Assembly (NCBI GenBank): GCA_031002005.1
Contig: JARYHS010013631.1
Location: forward strand, 66,647,832 to 66,711,831
From: Vandiemenella viatica
Lineage: Eukaryota > Arthropoda > Insecta > Orthoptera > Morabidae
Length of the DNA stretch: 64,000 nucleotides
Direction: 5' to 3'
The notes beneath the pieces are model-generated. The model was not told where the DNA came from and ran no database searches. It worked only from the letters and a program-made list of their open reading frames with translations. Within the stretch, counting starts at the first letter, position 1. The number at the start of each line of letters is the position of its first letter. Below, one piece after another: positions 47,535-59,731 of this stretch. Position numbers and translations under genes: made by a program.

Positions 47535-47844
47535 GACTATCTGTCAGATATTTACTTCAACAAATGTTGCATTCAAAATGCAATTAATTAATGAACGTTA
47601 CAGAGACCCCAAAATGTATGTTTCAATTATTATTTCTACATAAAATTATGGAAACGGCTGGAGTGTTTCATTGTTACGTGTTAACAACGACTGCGTGTTA
47701 AACATAGGTATCAGTCAAAACTTTATTTCAACAAATGTCTTTTCCAAAAGTAAACCATTTATATAATGTTTGCAACTACCACAATCATCTCAAAGCTGAG
47801 ATCCACGGTTTATTTCTCTGGATAAATTATTGGGAAGACTTTCG
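47535..47844. other. Unassigned AT-rich sequence
   Basis: Nothing recognised. Confidence 0.5.
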
Positions 47845-47846
47845 CT

Positions 47847-48094
47847 TTTTTTTTTTTTTTTACTTATGGCTTTACACCTCGTCAACGTCGAGATCGTTAG
47901 AGGTGGGGTGGCATTGGGGGAAAGGAATGAGAAGGAATTCTGCCACGGCCTTTTGAAAGAAGCATCTCGGTATTCACCTGGATGATTAGAGTAAACCATG
48001 AAAAACCCAAATCTGGATGCCCGGACGGGGATTCGAACCGACGCTCTCCCGAATGCGAGACCATAGCGTTAACCTCTCACCCACCACGCTCTTT
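47847..48094 (-). mobile_element. SINE-A copy 12
   Basis: A long T tail at the left, then GGCTTTACACCTCGTCAACG, GGATTCGAACC (near 48030) and CCACCACGCTC. ACTTTCGCT (47838-47846) and ACTTTCACT (48095-48103) are a probable target duplication. Confidence 0.94.
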
Positions 48095-48103
48095 ACTTTC
48101 ACT

Positions 48104-48665
48104 GTTCCCGTACTAGCTGGCAAAGAGCGAAGATTACGTTCCGAAAATTTGTAGTAATCAGACGGTTACGTTAAACATTTTAATCCAAAATAAAATAATT
48201 TAGATAACGTTTCGTCACCCAAAAATCAGATCTGTTTTTTTCAGTCTCCATAAACAGATCTATGGAAATGAGATGGGAAAAGTTCGTAGTTTGATGTTGA
48301 CAGCGACGTTGCGATTCAGTGCTGAGCGTCTAATTAGTTGAAAAAAGAAAAATCACATAACAAGCAGCTGCTATCGCCAAGTTCTGCTGACTAAAGTGTA
48401 CCAATTGCAACTGAATATCCATCCCGAGTTAACTTCTGTTTACAAGAAAGGCTGTATGAACATGTAGAAGGTTCATGTAAGTACACGGTTGGTGGAAGTC
48501 TGTACTAACATTTCAGTCTGAGGACAACTACGGCAACTAAACACGTTGTGGAAGTCTGCAGATTGCAATTTGCTTACAGTTGTGCCTGTTTCTTAAGTTT
48601 TAAATCTGACGTTTTGTCGTAAATCTATTTTTTTGTAATCAGTAGCATTAAAAAAAATTAGTTTC
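48104..48665. other. Unassigned sequence
   Basis: Nothing recognised. Confidence 0.5.
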
Positions 48666-49255
48666 CTTTCTGAGCCGAGGCTGGCCGTGCAACCCAACGC
48701 CATCGTTTGTCAGGCTACTGGATGCTTTCCGTCATAGACTAATTTTTCTCTGGGAACAGAGAGCCAAGCATAAGAACACGTACAATGATTCAGGGTCAAT
48801 GCACTCACCACCTGACTTTCACGTGTATAGCCAATGGCACCTTTCCCGGCCACCAGGCCTCAGAGATGCCAGTTTAAAAAAAGTACTGGCATCATTTCTT
48901 GAAGTGAATTTTAGATCGTTAGTTCAATAGTCATGGAGTAATCACCTTATTAGGCCAATTATGCCACTGTTCCACCCACCGCTGGTTCAGAAAGGCAACT
49001 ACCTCTATTTTACATCAGTGATTTACCATTCTCTCACCCTTGGAGTAGCGCTGAACCGCATAGCTTTTGAACAGTATCAATATTGTAATGTACCTTTTTC
49101 TCCAGTTTTCAACAATATTTCCAATTTAACACTCATTCCAGGGAGTTACCCACTTAATCGTATTTAAGTTTATTGCTAAGTTTCTCTTTTCCCTATCCAA
49201 TTGCTTACAGATGCCTATTGGAAACACTGCAACCGCAGCTGTCAGTAAGCTGAGT
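48666..49255 (+). repeat. Interspersed repeat R2, copy 2
   Basis: Same orientation and block order as 18645-19265, including the pyrimidine-rich run ending TTACAG near 49206. A short frame at 48961-49167 is not recognised. Confidence 0.65.
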
Positions 49256-49280
49256 TAGGCGGACCTACCTTTGGTGGAAG

Positions 49281-50177
49281 TTGTGTCATCTTTCTAAGTC
49301 GATACGCCACAGTCCATCAATGACAAAAAAAATGCATAAAATTTTTAGCTGCAACGTATTATTTAGAATCAAACTGAATTTTGTTGGAAATTCTAAGCCG
49401 AAATTTTCAAAGATTCAAAAGACTGTACTATCACAACTTATTACAAAGCTCAATGTTATCGAATATACTCCACTCCAAAAGCTAATGAAAGATCGCAATC
49501 CCACCTCCCATTCACCATCATCTTCCTACCCACCAGTCTGCAACTATCGAAGGAACGTACATTACATTAAAGATCCTTCAAAGACTTTTCTGTCATCTGT
49601 ATTCTCTTATTATCTTACCTCCACAGTTAGAGGTTCGATCTATCTTACCTCCACAGTTAGAGGTTCGATCTATCTTACCTCCACAGTTAGAGGTTCGATC
49701 TATCTTACCTCCGCAGTTAGAGGTTCGATCTATCTTATCTCCACAGTTAGAGGTTCGATCTATCTCACCTCCACAGTTAGAGGTTCGATCTATCTTACCT
49801 CCACAGTTAGAGGTTCGATCTATCTTACCTCCGCAGTTAGAGGTTCGATCTATCTTACCTCCATAGTTAGAGGTTCGATCTATCTTACCTCCACAGTTAG
49901 AGGTTCGATCTATCTTACCTCCGCAGATAGAGGTTCGATCTATCTTACCTCCACAGTTATAGGTTCGATCTATCTTACCTCCATAGTTAGAGGTTCGATC
50001 TATCTTACCTCCACAGTTAGAGGTTCGATCTATCTTACCTCCGCAGATAGAGGTTCGATCTATCTTACCTCCACAGTTATAGGTTCGATCTATCTTACCT
50101 CCATAGTTAGAGGTTCGATCTATCTTACCTCCACAGTTAGAGGTTCGATCTATCTTACCTCCACAGTTAGAGGTTAG
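49281..50177 (+). other. 298-codon open frame running through a minisatellite
   Basis: The first ~110 residues (MCHLSKSIRHSPSMTKK...) are basic and unrecognised. The rest is 19 repeats of IYLTSTVRGS with Thr/Ala/Ile, Val/Asp-type and Arg/Ile variants, ending at TAG 50175-50177. The 30-bp unit is a multiple of three and is also stop-free in a second plus frame and one minus frame, so openness is not evidence of selection. Differences between units change amino acids freely. Probably not a gene. Confidence 0.3.
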
Positions 50178-50180
50178 ATC
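49611..50180 (+). repeat. Minisatellite, 19 units of 30 bp with a 120-bp higher-order repeat
   Basis: The unit is TATCTTACCTCCACAGTTAG followed by AGGTTCGATC. By bases 11-20 the units are of types a CCACAGTTAG, b CCGCAGTTAG, c CCATAGTTAG, d CCGCAGATAG and e CCACAGTTAT. The order is a a a b a a a b c a d e c a d e c a a, so c-a-d-e repeats as a 120-bp block from unit 9 (49851). Units 5 and 6 carry single changes in the first ten bases. The last unit has a degraded end. Confidence 0.97.
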
Positions 50181-52349
50181 TTTCCCAGAGGGAGATGTAT
50201 GAGCGCAACTGACTCCAGTTCAAGCCTTTGCACCGATGTGCCAGGCCATCTCGACTACAATTTTAAACAAATTTCTCGTAGTGACTTGGATGAATGCTGG
50301 AACGACCCCCAATTTCTGCTTAAAAAGCTACACATTCAACAAAAGAAGCAAAATACATTTCTACGAAGCCTACAAAGGGCAATCCTCAAAACCATTACTT
50401 ATGTTACATTCTTCTTAATGACAATGCAGTCAAGAGGACGCTAAGCCCTAACGATAAAAAATGGCTTTAAATTGAGATCGATAACTTATTGTCAGCGTAG
50501 TGACATTCCTAAATGGAGACACTTCGTGGGTGGTTCGGAGGCAGGATAGCCAAGACCTTTCCTTTTTGCGTACATCGCTATAGGTGACTAACGATGGTTG
50601 TAATAAAAGTACGATGTTCTTTTGTATTCACTCGTATAAGAATGAAAAAGAAGAAACTCCTTTCCCGAAATACTGAAGCGTCCGTGAAGTCACCATCAAC
50701 AGTGTTGCATGCCCACGTTTGATGAGCATTGTGAAAAATACTTAAAATTTAACACGGAACTTTATTATACCATCTGATAATTAAGAATCATGCTGGCGTG
50801 GTAGCGGACTGTTCCATACTGGGTTTGAACCAGACAGTCATGCGTCTATTTGCAGACACCAATATAGTCTTGCGAACTCTTCCAGGAAGCGAACTTTAAC
50901 ATTCTTCTTACTGAAGCGAAATACTAGAAAACACTACCTCTTTGCCAGTTTCGTTTAACGCTCGATCCGAGAACCGTTACTTCGGTTGCAGAGCAGCAGA
51001 TGTGCTAGGGAATAATATGTAAATTCCACAACAAACCCCTGAATTAAGTCTCAAAACTACAGTGAGAGTATACTGCAAAGAAGTGGCACTTCGGATGGCG
51101 TTTTGTGTCAGGTGGGTATATAAATCACGGAGCGGCCTTATTGCATTTAGTAGAAATTAATCTTAATTCTCGGTTCCTGGTTTCACTATTTCTATGTTTA
51201 ACTATCAAAAAACACACTACACTTTAAATCATATATATAAATGAAATAGAGGAAGGAAAAGGATAAAACCCACGCAAAAACGACTCCCAGGAGTACGGCA
51301 AAGTAATCGCGATTTCCAGTGGTCTGTTAATATCATTTCAGTTTGATTTCTAAATCGCTCACTGATGGGAGAGTTGTTTCCGAGTCCAGTAGTGTAGTCC
51401 ATAAAGTTCAGACATATCTGTTTCCCTTTTTATGATCTGATATTTTCTGGGCCACTCCAACTCAATACATTTTTGCCTCAGTTAATAACTCTTTAAGTTG
51501 GTTTGAAGAGGCTTTACATCCAGGAAAAACTTATTGAAATTTGAACTCCATTTCGTAGTCTCTTTATAGACTCCACTAATTGTCCAGAATTTATCTATTT
51601 GCTATTGCAAGTTTGCTCTGATTTCAGTTTTTACCTTTCTTGTCATTGTTAAATTTTTAATTTATTATGCTCATTAACATTTTTTCTGTCGAGTAATGCA
51701 TAGATATTTATTATAATATTTATAATAAATATTTATTATATAGATTATTATGGTGTTTTTGTCAACATTACGAAGAACATATTACTTAATAAAATGATAT
51801 TTAATTCCTCCATGCAGGAGGCTCCAAGTATCGCATTTGAAATCTGCTACTATCTAGACAAAATCAACAAGCATTTGATGAATATATTGAACTGAAAAAA
51901 TCAAATTGATATATAGCTATCATGTAATAACGTAATTTAGGATTTCGATGTTTCTTGGTTTATACAAATGACACCAGGTAAATGTTGGCTTTAAAATAGG
52001 AACTCAATTCTTTCCTTCCTGTTTTTTTTTTTGTGGATTAAGTAATACGTCAGATAGCTCATTGGTTAAAGAAGTAAGAAAACACACAAAAAACATTTTC
52101 GTTGAATATATCATCATCGGATACAGAAAACTGCATATTTAAGAACAATTAAAGTGGGATTTTCGCTGTAGTTACATGACGAAATTTCTAATCAGTGACA
52201 GAATACCAAAAACAAAAATCAGACATATATTATTCTTGCCTTACTGTGTTTGTTTATTATTGAGCATCTGTGTAGGTAGAACACGTTTGTATTAGTTTCG
52301 GAATATTTAGTAAGCTACATTGGGTTATGTTGTTATCTCTGCGTGTTAT
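50181..52349. other. Unassigned sequence
   Basis: No gene or repeat recognised apart from an AT palindrome at 51705-51731. Confidence 0.45.
51705..51731. repeat. AT-rich perfect palindrome, 11-bp arms
   Basis: TATTTATTATA (51705-51715), 5-nt loop, TATAATAAATA (51721-51731). In AT-rich DNA this may be chance or slippage. Confidence 0.8.
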
Positions 52350-52359
52350 GAGTCTAATA

Positions 52360-52618
52360 TCATTTTTTTTCTTTTTTTAATGGCATTTGGCAACGAAGGG
52401 CATACAGCCAGCTCAATGTAATTTTGTAGTTTTCAGTGTATAAGTCATCATCCAGTATATATTGTATTTTACAATGTATGGACGCCACAGGACGGACAGG
52501 ACATTCACACAGACACACAGACACACAACACTTAACATCCATGCCCATGGCCGAATTTGAACCGGCGGCCTTCGGCACGCGGAGCTAGCACTCTAGCCCC
52601 TGCGCTATCGAGGCCAGC
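52360..52618 (-). mobile_element. SINE-B copy 3 with perfect 10-bp target duplication
   Basis: GAGTCTAATA flanks at 52350-52359 and 52619-52628. On the minus strand the head reads CTAGAGTGCTAGCTCCGCG, the B box GGTTCAAATTC (near 52555), then TTAAGTGTTGTGTGTCTGTG and GAGCTGGCTGTATGCCC, ending in an A-rich tail. This is the fullest copy of the family in the window. Confidence 0.94.
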
Positions 52619-52628
52619 GAGTCTAATA

Positions 52629-53154
52629 CCTGGCTTCTAAACACAACAGGCTGTTGACCAGTTCTGCCTTCCTTTGGCGTAATTAGTCATTGATACTAAG
52701 AACGCACTGTTCGATCGTAGTCTGAGGTTATTTACGGTTAACATTAAATACAGTGAATTACTATTCCGCCAAGCGAACCTTGTAAAATGAATTTATTTCA
52801 CAACGCCTTTTAATCATTTCCGAATTAACACAATGAATGTACTTTGTCTGTAACGTCAAAATTTATTATCGTTGATACAGGAACAAGCACCAAAAACATT
52901 CGCAATATGACTTGTTGGAACGAGTGTTGAGGTTACATAAATATTTACAGCAGTATTTCGTGATTAAACGTAATATATAGTATTTAAAAATTCATCTTAC
53001 ATATTCATAGGAGGATGCCCTGTAATAAATTTATACCCTCCAGTTCATGCAATGAAATTATTAAAGGTATTTATTTGTTTTCACACCAATTTAAATACAC
53101 GACGCAGCTGCACATCCAATGACAGAGTATAAATGTGAGAGAATTCATGTTAAA
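52629..53154. other. Unassigned AT-rich sequence
   Basis: Nothing recognised. Confidence 0.5.
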
Positions 53155-53415
53155 TAGTTTTATCGCTAAGAGTAGCATGAGAAAGGAAAGAGATGAGGTT
53201 CACTATAAACTAGCCATTAATTTTAGGAATAAGGCTGTGGGATTCATTTTCTTTTGCAGCTAAAGGACTCAGAGACTGGAATAAATTATCGAAGGATATT
53301 CAGAACAAGTTATCACTTCCATTGAAAGACTTTAAAGATTAATGGAATGAAAAAGTAGAAATGTTTGGAAATTGTGACCAGGGTACGTCTTCCATGCTGT
53401 TTAATGAATAACAAT
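53155..53415 (+). pseudogene. LINE C-terminal fragment, family 2-like
   Basis: Translation shows KGLRDWNKLSKDIQNKLSLP and LKDFKD to a stop near 53340, matching the KGVKDWNKLPTELKN block of the LINE at 44905-45480. A tail with AATAACAATAATAAG follows (53405-53420). Confidence 0.7.
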
Positions 53416-54404
53416 AATAAGTAAGAAATGAGTGGTTCTGAAAATGATAGGCAGAGAAGGGTGTTTAGCAGAGAGCATTTTCAAATTGCTTGACAGATGA
53501 TGCAATGGAAGTAATGGGCCGAAAAAGAAAATGGGCTTCTGAATTGTTCACGGAATTCGGCATCAAATAAACGCCGCATAAGGAACCACACATAAAAAAA
53601 ATTAGTTTGCAGACAGTTGGCAACATCAAATTCGCTTGTTTATAATATCATCGTCGGAAGAAACTGGAAGATTTGGAGACTGTGTTAGAAAAGACAGTTC
53701 CTTTTCTACGACTATTAGCGCCGAACGTTCAGTAATGACAGCTTCAAATGACCTGGTATTAATTGAAAAATTTCCACACAGTTATTAAAATTCTGCTGTA
53801 AACGAGAAACTACGTGGCGTTTTTGGATATAAAATATAATTCATTCATAATAAAAATAATAGAAATAATTTTCATACTTTTCAGATCAGAAATACTGTTA
53901 TTCCTTTTCGGTTCCCAGGAGTTTCCTTGAAAATAAAATAAAAAATCTTTATCTTCTAACACATAATCAGTCATTTTTGTAAGTCTTATTTGATTTGTTT
54001 ACTTTTATGCTTTTCCCCGCATCAAATTGCCATTTGAGTCTTTCACAAACCCCAGGCATTTAGTAAAAAACAAACAAAAAAATATGCAAATGGAAATATA
54101 AGTGTATATTTAATGCACAGTTCAATAATTCTCTTTGATTTTTGGAGTCCTAGGTAATATGAGGAGGGCTGAATTGTAAGAAATAAATCGAATTTAGCTA
54201 CTAATAAAGAAACAAATGATGAAGTGATTGTAATGTTACATGCTTGCTAAGAGGCACTAATATTTTTGATGTTACTCAACAGTATGTCGTGTTATTTTTT
54301 TGGCAGGCAGAAATAAAAAGAAAGAATTTGTGCCATTTCGTGATCTGCAAAAAGCAGAAATTTGGAAAAACGTTAAGGCACTTTTTCGCAAAAAAACTTT
54401 TTTT
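53416..54404. other. Unassigned AT-rich sequence
   Basis: Nothing recognised. Confidence 0.5.
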
Positions 54405-54565
54405 CACTCCAGGCGAATCCTGGGATGGTTCCTGACAATAGCCCATGGGTGCCTCCTGCCAATCCCGTATATCCCTTCCTAACTATTACCCTTTCGATAG
54501 GTGCAATGCACCCTCCGCCACACACTTGTAGTGAATCGCGGATTAATAATAATAGTAATCCTCCT
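54405..54565 (+). mobile_element. SINE-A-like body joined to a LINE-like 3' end
   Basis: CACTCCAGGCGAATCCTGGG and ATGGTTCCTGACAATAGCCC resemble the central SINE-A body. From 54506, CACCCTCCGCCACACACTTG and GTGAATCGCGGA resemble the 3' UTR of the LINE at 28385-30615, followed by an AATAATAATAG tail. It is either a SINE that shares a LINE tail or two adjacent fragments. Confidence 0.5.
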
Positions 54566-55795
54566 ACGAGAAGTCAGACCAGATTTTCGTTCTTTAGATC
54601 TCTGAGAGAGCAAGCGACGTTATAAGGTTTCTTATCATTATCATACATTTTGTGGAACACCGTCACCGCAGTTTCTCTACACAGAAAAACCAACAAATCT
54701 GTTTAAATTTGGTGACCTAAAAAATAATAATAGAATAAATATTTCTCAGGGTTTTTAATCAGCTTGTATAATGATGCATGTATAGTCTTTAATTATTTTT
54801 TGTGGCATAACATCGGGCATAAAACTGGACAGCACTCGGTACCTCTACTAAGAAATGAAGTGATAACTACACTTTTAAAAATTCTATTATTCATTTTTTA
54901 TTCTTGACACATGCCGTAAGTATGCTCCTGTTATTTAAGGTACTATAAATTCACATACGAGTCTAAAAAGAGCTATTCAGTAAACAATTACTACATTTGT
55001 CTGTATCGGATTCGATAATGTTCTCTAGTTGGCAGCAATTACCGTCAGAGCTGGAACAGATTCGACTCTTTGGAAATTAATAAAGAGAAACGCATCAAGT
55101 CGAAAATGTAGTTGGTCTATTTTGTAGAACAAGTTTGATTTTATAGATGAAAGTGAGAAACTAATTAAGACACTTTATTCAATCGCCCATTAAATTTTCA
55201 CCACGTTCATTTAATTAGTTCGTTACGTTGCTGATGTAATAACTTCACTTCTCAGAATGACAGAAAATTGCGTTTTCTGAAACACTGAAGTTAATTATAG
55301 ACGTCCTCTATCAAACTACTTGATCTATCGAATCAATATCAAAATAGTAATCACTAATGAAGATTACGTAAAACGGTTTACTTTCAAGTTTCTACTTTTA
55401 TATGCCGAACCCAGTGTCGTTTGTATTTAGCTTTACGTAGCCAATACTGTAAGGTGTCTTTCGGAATTGTCGTCAACCACCATGGTTATGGTTTTTACTA
55501 AATTTTCTGTAGTTTAGTATCGTAAGAATGAGATAGTGTCCACATTCCACCTTAATAACTACAAATTCCATAAACTTAATAACACATAACGCATTTTTGG
55601 CAGAACTTATCCTGTCTCAAGTTAATTTTTAAAAACAGTTAGAAAGATTTTTTAAATTTCTTTATTTATGAAAGCTACTAGATACATTATATTTACACAT
55701 AGTTACAATTTTTATTGAAGTATTTGTCATATCATTGTATGCTCTCGTCGAAAAAACTCTCCGCCAATCCGTTCAGCCATTCTTCTACTATTTTT
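54566..55795. other. Unassigned AT-rich sequence
   Basis: Nothing recognised. Confidence 0.5.
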
Positions 55796-55800
55796 TATCA

Positions 55801-56010
55801 TTATGGCTTTACGTCTCGTCGCCGTCGAGGTTATTAGAGGCGAGAAAGGAGGGGGTAGAAGGAACAGGAAGGAATTCGGTCATGGCCTTTTGTATGAAGC
55901 TTCCCGGAGTTCGCCTGAAGTGATTTGGGGAAATCATGGAAAACCCAAATCTGGATGCCCGGACGGGGATTCTAACCCACGTCCTCCGGAATGCGAGGTT
56001 CTAGTTGTTA
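55801..56010 (-). mobile_element. SINE-A copy 13 (head truncated)
   Basis: GGCTTTACGTCTCGTCGCCG, CCCGGACGGGGATTCTAACC (decayed B box, near 55962) and GAATGCGAGG are present. The outer head with CACGCTCGG is missing. Confidence 0.92.
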
Positions 56011-56924
56011 ATCAGTCTCCAGATACCGTCCGCGTAAACATCTCCTTATATGGAGACAGAAGATAACCACTAGGAGTTAGATCGGTACTGTGCAGTGGAT
56101 GTTCATAAATTTCCCAACCAAACTGTTCAATTAATGGTCGTGTGAGAATGGCGGTGTATGGCCAGGTATTGACAAACTCCAGCAGTCAGGCGCTCACGCT
56201 GTCGGGTCTGAATTGCCCGTGACAACTTCCCTAGAATTTCATAATAAAAACATGTAAAATTCTTCAAATTTGTTTGTTAATTTCTGATGCACTATCATTT
56301 TTTGCGTGTAAAAGTCCTATGATCGATCGCAAACCACAGACGGTTGGACTTCTGATTTCAACCTCTATTTTAAACTAAGACAGCAGTGCGATAAAATTTG
56401 TAGACCAATATCACTCACATAATTGTTGTAGTAGAAGTTCAGTAAACACCTGACTATAGCGGTAGAAATCGGTTCTTACTTTCTTGTCGCCCCTAGTAGA
56501 TTGTGCTTAATAACCATCTGGAGTATCAGCTGTCAGCTAGATAGTGATGGAAATAACTAAACCTTCAAAACCAGGTATCCAGGAACTGTCTGCACAACGT
56601 TGCCATCATAATAGTTTCACTGTAATGCCTTTATTTAATTCCTTTTTTTTAAAATGAAATTTGAATCAATGTGTGGTCAACAAATATTCAGCAACAAACT
56701 TATTTAAGTTTAATATAATACAATCAAATTATTGTATTCCGTTAGTCTTCACGTCACGTTTTCAATTTTTTTTATTTTTTTTTATTTTACACATATACGT
56801 TCACTCTATAAGGCTGTTGGAAAAGGTTACGTCTTTTATTTCGCAGTCTTAAAATAATTTTTAAAAACTTCTTGCGTTTTTGCATATCGCTGTAGAAGTT
56901 TATGTTAAACTTTTTTTAATTTAA
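56011..56924. other. Unassigned sequence
   Basis: Nothing recognised. Confidence 0.45.
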
Positions 56925-57100
56925 CTGCAATGAAGCACACGCTCCGGTGGCAATTTCCCTACACACCCAATTTCCCCCTATCCTGCACCCACCTACATTT
57001 GCCCTCTACAAATTTTAACTTTAAATTCTTTTAACGTTTTGGTAAGTTATTCATCATTTCCCTTTGAAACAAGCATTTTATGAGTGAAAACTATTTAAAA
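56925..57100 (-). mobile_element. LINE family 2, 3' end fragment
   Basis: Plus-strand GAAGCACACGCTCCGGTGGC, AATTTCCCTACACACCCA and AATTCTTTTAACGTTTTGG match the 3' UTR and last codons of 44905-45110. Confidence 0.75.
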
Positions 57101-57124
57101 CATTTCCTTTAATTAATTTACGTT

Positions 57125-57310
57125 TTAATTGCAATGGAGCGTCTGCTCTGGTAGTAATTTCCCTGCACATCCATTTTTTCTCCTTTCCTTTTCCAGACTA
57201 CTTATATACGCTATTAATTTTAACTTTCAATTCGTTTATCATTTTGGTAAATTAATAATCATTTTTCTGGATAATTTATTCCAGTCCTTCACCCCCTTAC
57301 ACCCTCAATA
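57125..57310 (-). mobile_element. LINE family 2, second 3' end fragment
   Basis: GGAGCGTCTGCTCTGGTAGT, AATTTCCCTGCACATCCA, TTTTGGTAAATTAATAATCA, then TTATTCCAGTCCTTCACCCC, the complement of the KDWNKL codons. It is the same family and orientation as the preceding fragment. Confidence 0.8.
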
Positions 57311-57524
57311 TATTGATGTGTAACAGTTTTCATTAAGTCTAATTTTCTAATTGGTAGCTCTCACCTCCATGTCTGTGATTTAACAATGATATGCTACAAA
57401 ACGTCACTTATTTACAAACGAACAGACATAAACTGGTTATTTTTCTAGGCGTAATGTACCGAAGGTAATTCAAGTTAGTGTTTGTACCTTGGTTGGTCTC
57501 CCAGTGATGTAATGAATTAAACGA

Positions 57525-57715
57525 AGGGAGGATAGCGTAAGTTACCATCTATCTGCGAGTCGTTTAAGCTTTGTGGAAATGTGTTATTTTGTTAATGTAA
57601 CGTAGCTATTTACGTAAAACCGATAAAAAAAACTGGCTAAAACGGCCTAAAACAGCCTAAGATTCTCGTAAACCTCCCAAAACCTTTCGGATTGCTGGTA
57701 CGCCTGGACCGAATT
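57525..57715 (+). repeat. Interspersed repeat R3, copy 2
   Basis: A diverged partner of 41572-41790 with the shared ATCTGCGAGTCG-type and AAAACGGCCTAAAA blocks. There is no MITE here, so this copy approximates the uninterrupted state. Confidence 0.65.
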
Positions 57716-57785
57716 TGAACTAGCGCACTTTTTATCTCCTCCCCGACACTCGTTTTACGCGCCTGTTATAAATTCTTACTAATTT

Positions 57786-57997
57786 TTTCTTCTTCTGGTT
57801 TTATGCCTGCGGCGTCGAGGTCATTCGAGTAGAGAAAGAACTCGGAGAAAGGATCGGGGGAGGATACATACCAGCATTCACCTGGCGTAACTTGGGGAAA
57901 CCATGGAAAATTCAAATCTGGATGGCCGGACGGGGATTCGAATCAACGCCCTCCTGAATGCGATGCAAGAACGTTACCGCTCAACCACGGCACTCGG
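57786..57997 (-). mobile_element. SINE-A copy 14
   Basis: GCGGCGTCGAGGTCATTCGA, GCCGGACGGGGATTCGAATC (near 57937) and ACCACGGCACTCGGT. Confidence 0.92.
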
Positions 57998-58845
57998 TGT
58001 TTCTAAAACGATAGCTATGACGCTAATCATACCTCTTTTGTTTATGTTTTATATTCTTAAGATTATTCCCACATTTTTTACTTAACCAATTTTTTCGCAA
58101 ACGAATTGTATCATATGAGGCGGGACCGTTATTTTCTTTTTAATTATAAAATTAGTTATAGTATGGTAGCAACATAGAGCATGAATGATCCGGAGAGCAT
58201 GGATAGATTGTACAAGTTAGTGTAGTACGTGCTCACAGAACTTTCGTTGCAAACAAGATGGTGGCATTTGAAACTTGATCTAAGATTATTTGACAAACAG
58301 ATGAGTTATGCCAGTGTACCAGGCCTACTCTTGTACAGAACAACGTATTATGATTGCGACTGCTTCCCATATTTAAAAAGGCACTGAAAGATTTAGGACT
58401 AGTCGGCGTTGGAACCATTGCAGACACAGAGGAAAAGGCCTTCTCTATTAGCGTGCAGAACATAGGCCAAAGTACGAGAAGGCACAAAGGGTCTACCTGC
58501 CAAAAGGATAGCATGTGATCTGTGTGTAACCGATATGTTTTCTCCAACTCTATTTTTGAATAAACCTCTGTTAATTGTAATTCAACTTCAAGTTTATTAG
58601 TATCTCTTTATCATCTGATAAGTTTTATCTTTATTAAAATATGATCCCTAAATACCGTTTCCGCTAGTGCGAAATCGGTGAGCTGCAGTTGTAAATTCCT
58701 GTAAGTAAAGCAGCCAAAGATTACTTAACAACAGCACGATAGAAATCAACAGGGAATTTAGGCAGTGTTTTAACATGTGGCACCCATATTTCCACAAATC
58801 TTTAAGCCCATTCTTACTTACCAAATATCCGTAACAAATTTAATA
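57998..58845. other. Unassigned sequence
   Basis: A 104-codon minus frame (58233-58547) has no recognisable domain. Nothing else is recognised. Confidence 0.45.
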
Positions 58846-58853
58846 ACAATACA

Positions 58854-59083
58854 ATTTTTTTTTTTACTTGTTGACATCGATGTCACTAGAGACTTGAGAG
58901 GATATGGTGGAGCAAGGAACGGTAAGGAATTTTGTCATGGCCTTTAAAGGAACCATCTGGCATCCACCTGGAGTAATTTCGCGAAACCATATAAAACCGT
59001 AATATGGATGGCCGCGTGGGGATTTGAATCCGCGTCTTCCCAAATACCAGGACCTTGCATTACCGGTCACCCACCAGGCTGGT
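58854..59083 (-). mobile_element. SINE-A copy 15 with 8-bp target duplication
   Basis: ACAATACA at 58846-58853 and 59084-59091. The body is diverged (GGATTTGAATC near 59019; ACCCACCAGGCTGG). Confidence 0.9.
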
Positions 59084-59091
59084 ACAATACA

Positions 59092-59718
59092 CTAAATGAC
59101 TTTTTGTAACAAACAATCATACTTAGCGTTTCTTCAATTGGAGAAACCAGTATCGAGAATAATAAACTACCGTTCCTTCTACTTTCATGGAGATCAGAAT
59201 TTTTCTTTGATTACTTTCAAGTAATGCTGAGTATTCAGTCTACTGTTCCTCTTGCACGATTTTTGATCTTAGAAAGATGATGAAGGTTAAAAGTTTCTCT
59301 TTTCCAATAAATTCTCGCTCTTATCGTTGACTGAGACCTGTGTGCCATATCAAAAATAATTGTTCAATAGTTAACACCTGAGGTATAATTAAACTGCTAC
59401 CATTTATTCTTGATATTTATTTGTAAATTCCGGTAAAATCTCACTAATTTCATAGCCAGTAATTACATGATTGCTAATACATGCCGCGTCATCGTTTTAA
59501 GGAGCCTTTGTGTCAAGCTGGGCTGCATAGTTTTAGGGTAATGGTGGAGTCTCCCTCAACTGTTCGTTTTGGTAGCACGCCCACTATATGAAGCTATGTG
59601 ATGGTTGTGTTTGCAGGTAACAGGTGATTATATTCAGTTACCCCCCCGCCCTATCCAGGTCGCCATTGTATTCGGTTTAGTGGGTTTAAACAAAGCTTCC
59701 AAATTTCCGTGAACCACG
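59092..59718. other. Unassigned sequence
   Basis: Nothing recognised. A C7 run lies at 59641-59647. Confidence 0.5.
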
Positions 59719-59731
59719 CATTCTATGTTGA

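Noticed and set aside
49281..50177. 298-residue repeat protein as a real gene
   Set aside because: The unit length is divisible by three and is stop-free in three of six frames. Changes between units are freely amino-acid altering, the start context and upstream residues are unremarkable, and no splice structure was seen.
49611..50180. CRISPR array
   Set aside because: The 30-bp repeats are contiguous with no spacers, and the genome is eukaryotic.
58233..58547. 104-codon minus-strand frame as a gene
   Set aside because: No recognisable domain. Length is not remarkable for this much sequence and no repeat or splice support was seen.
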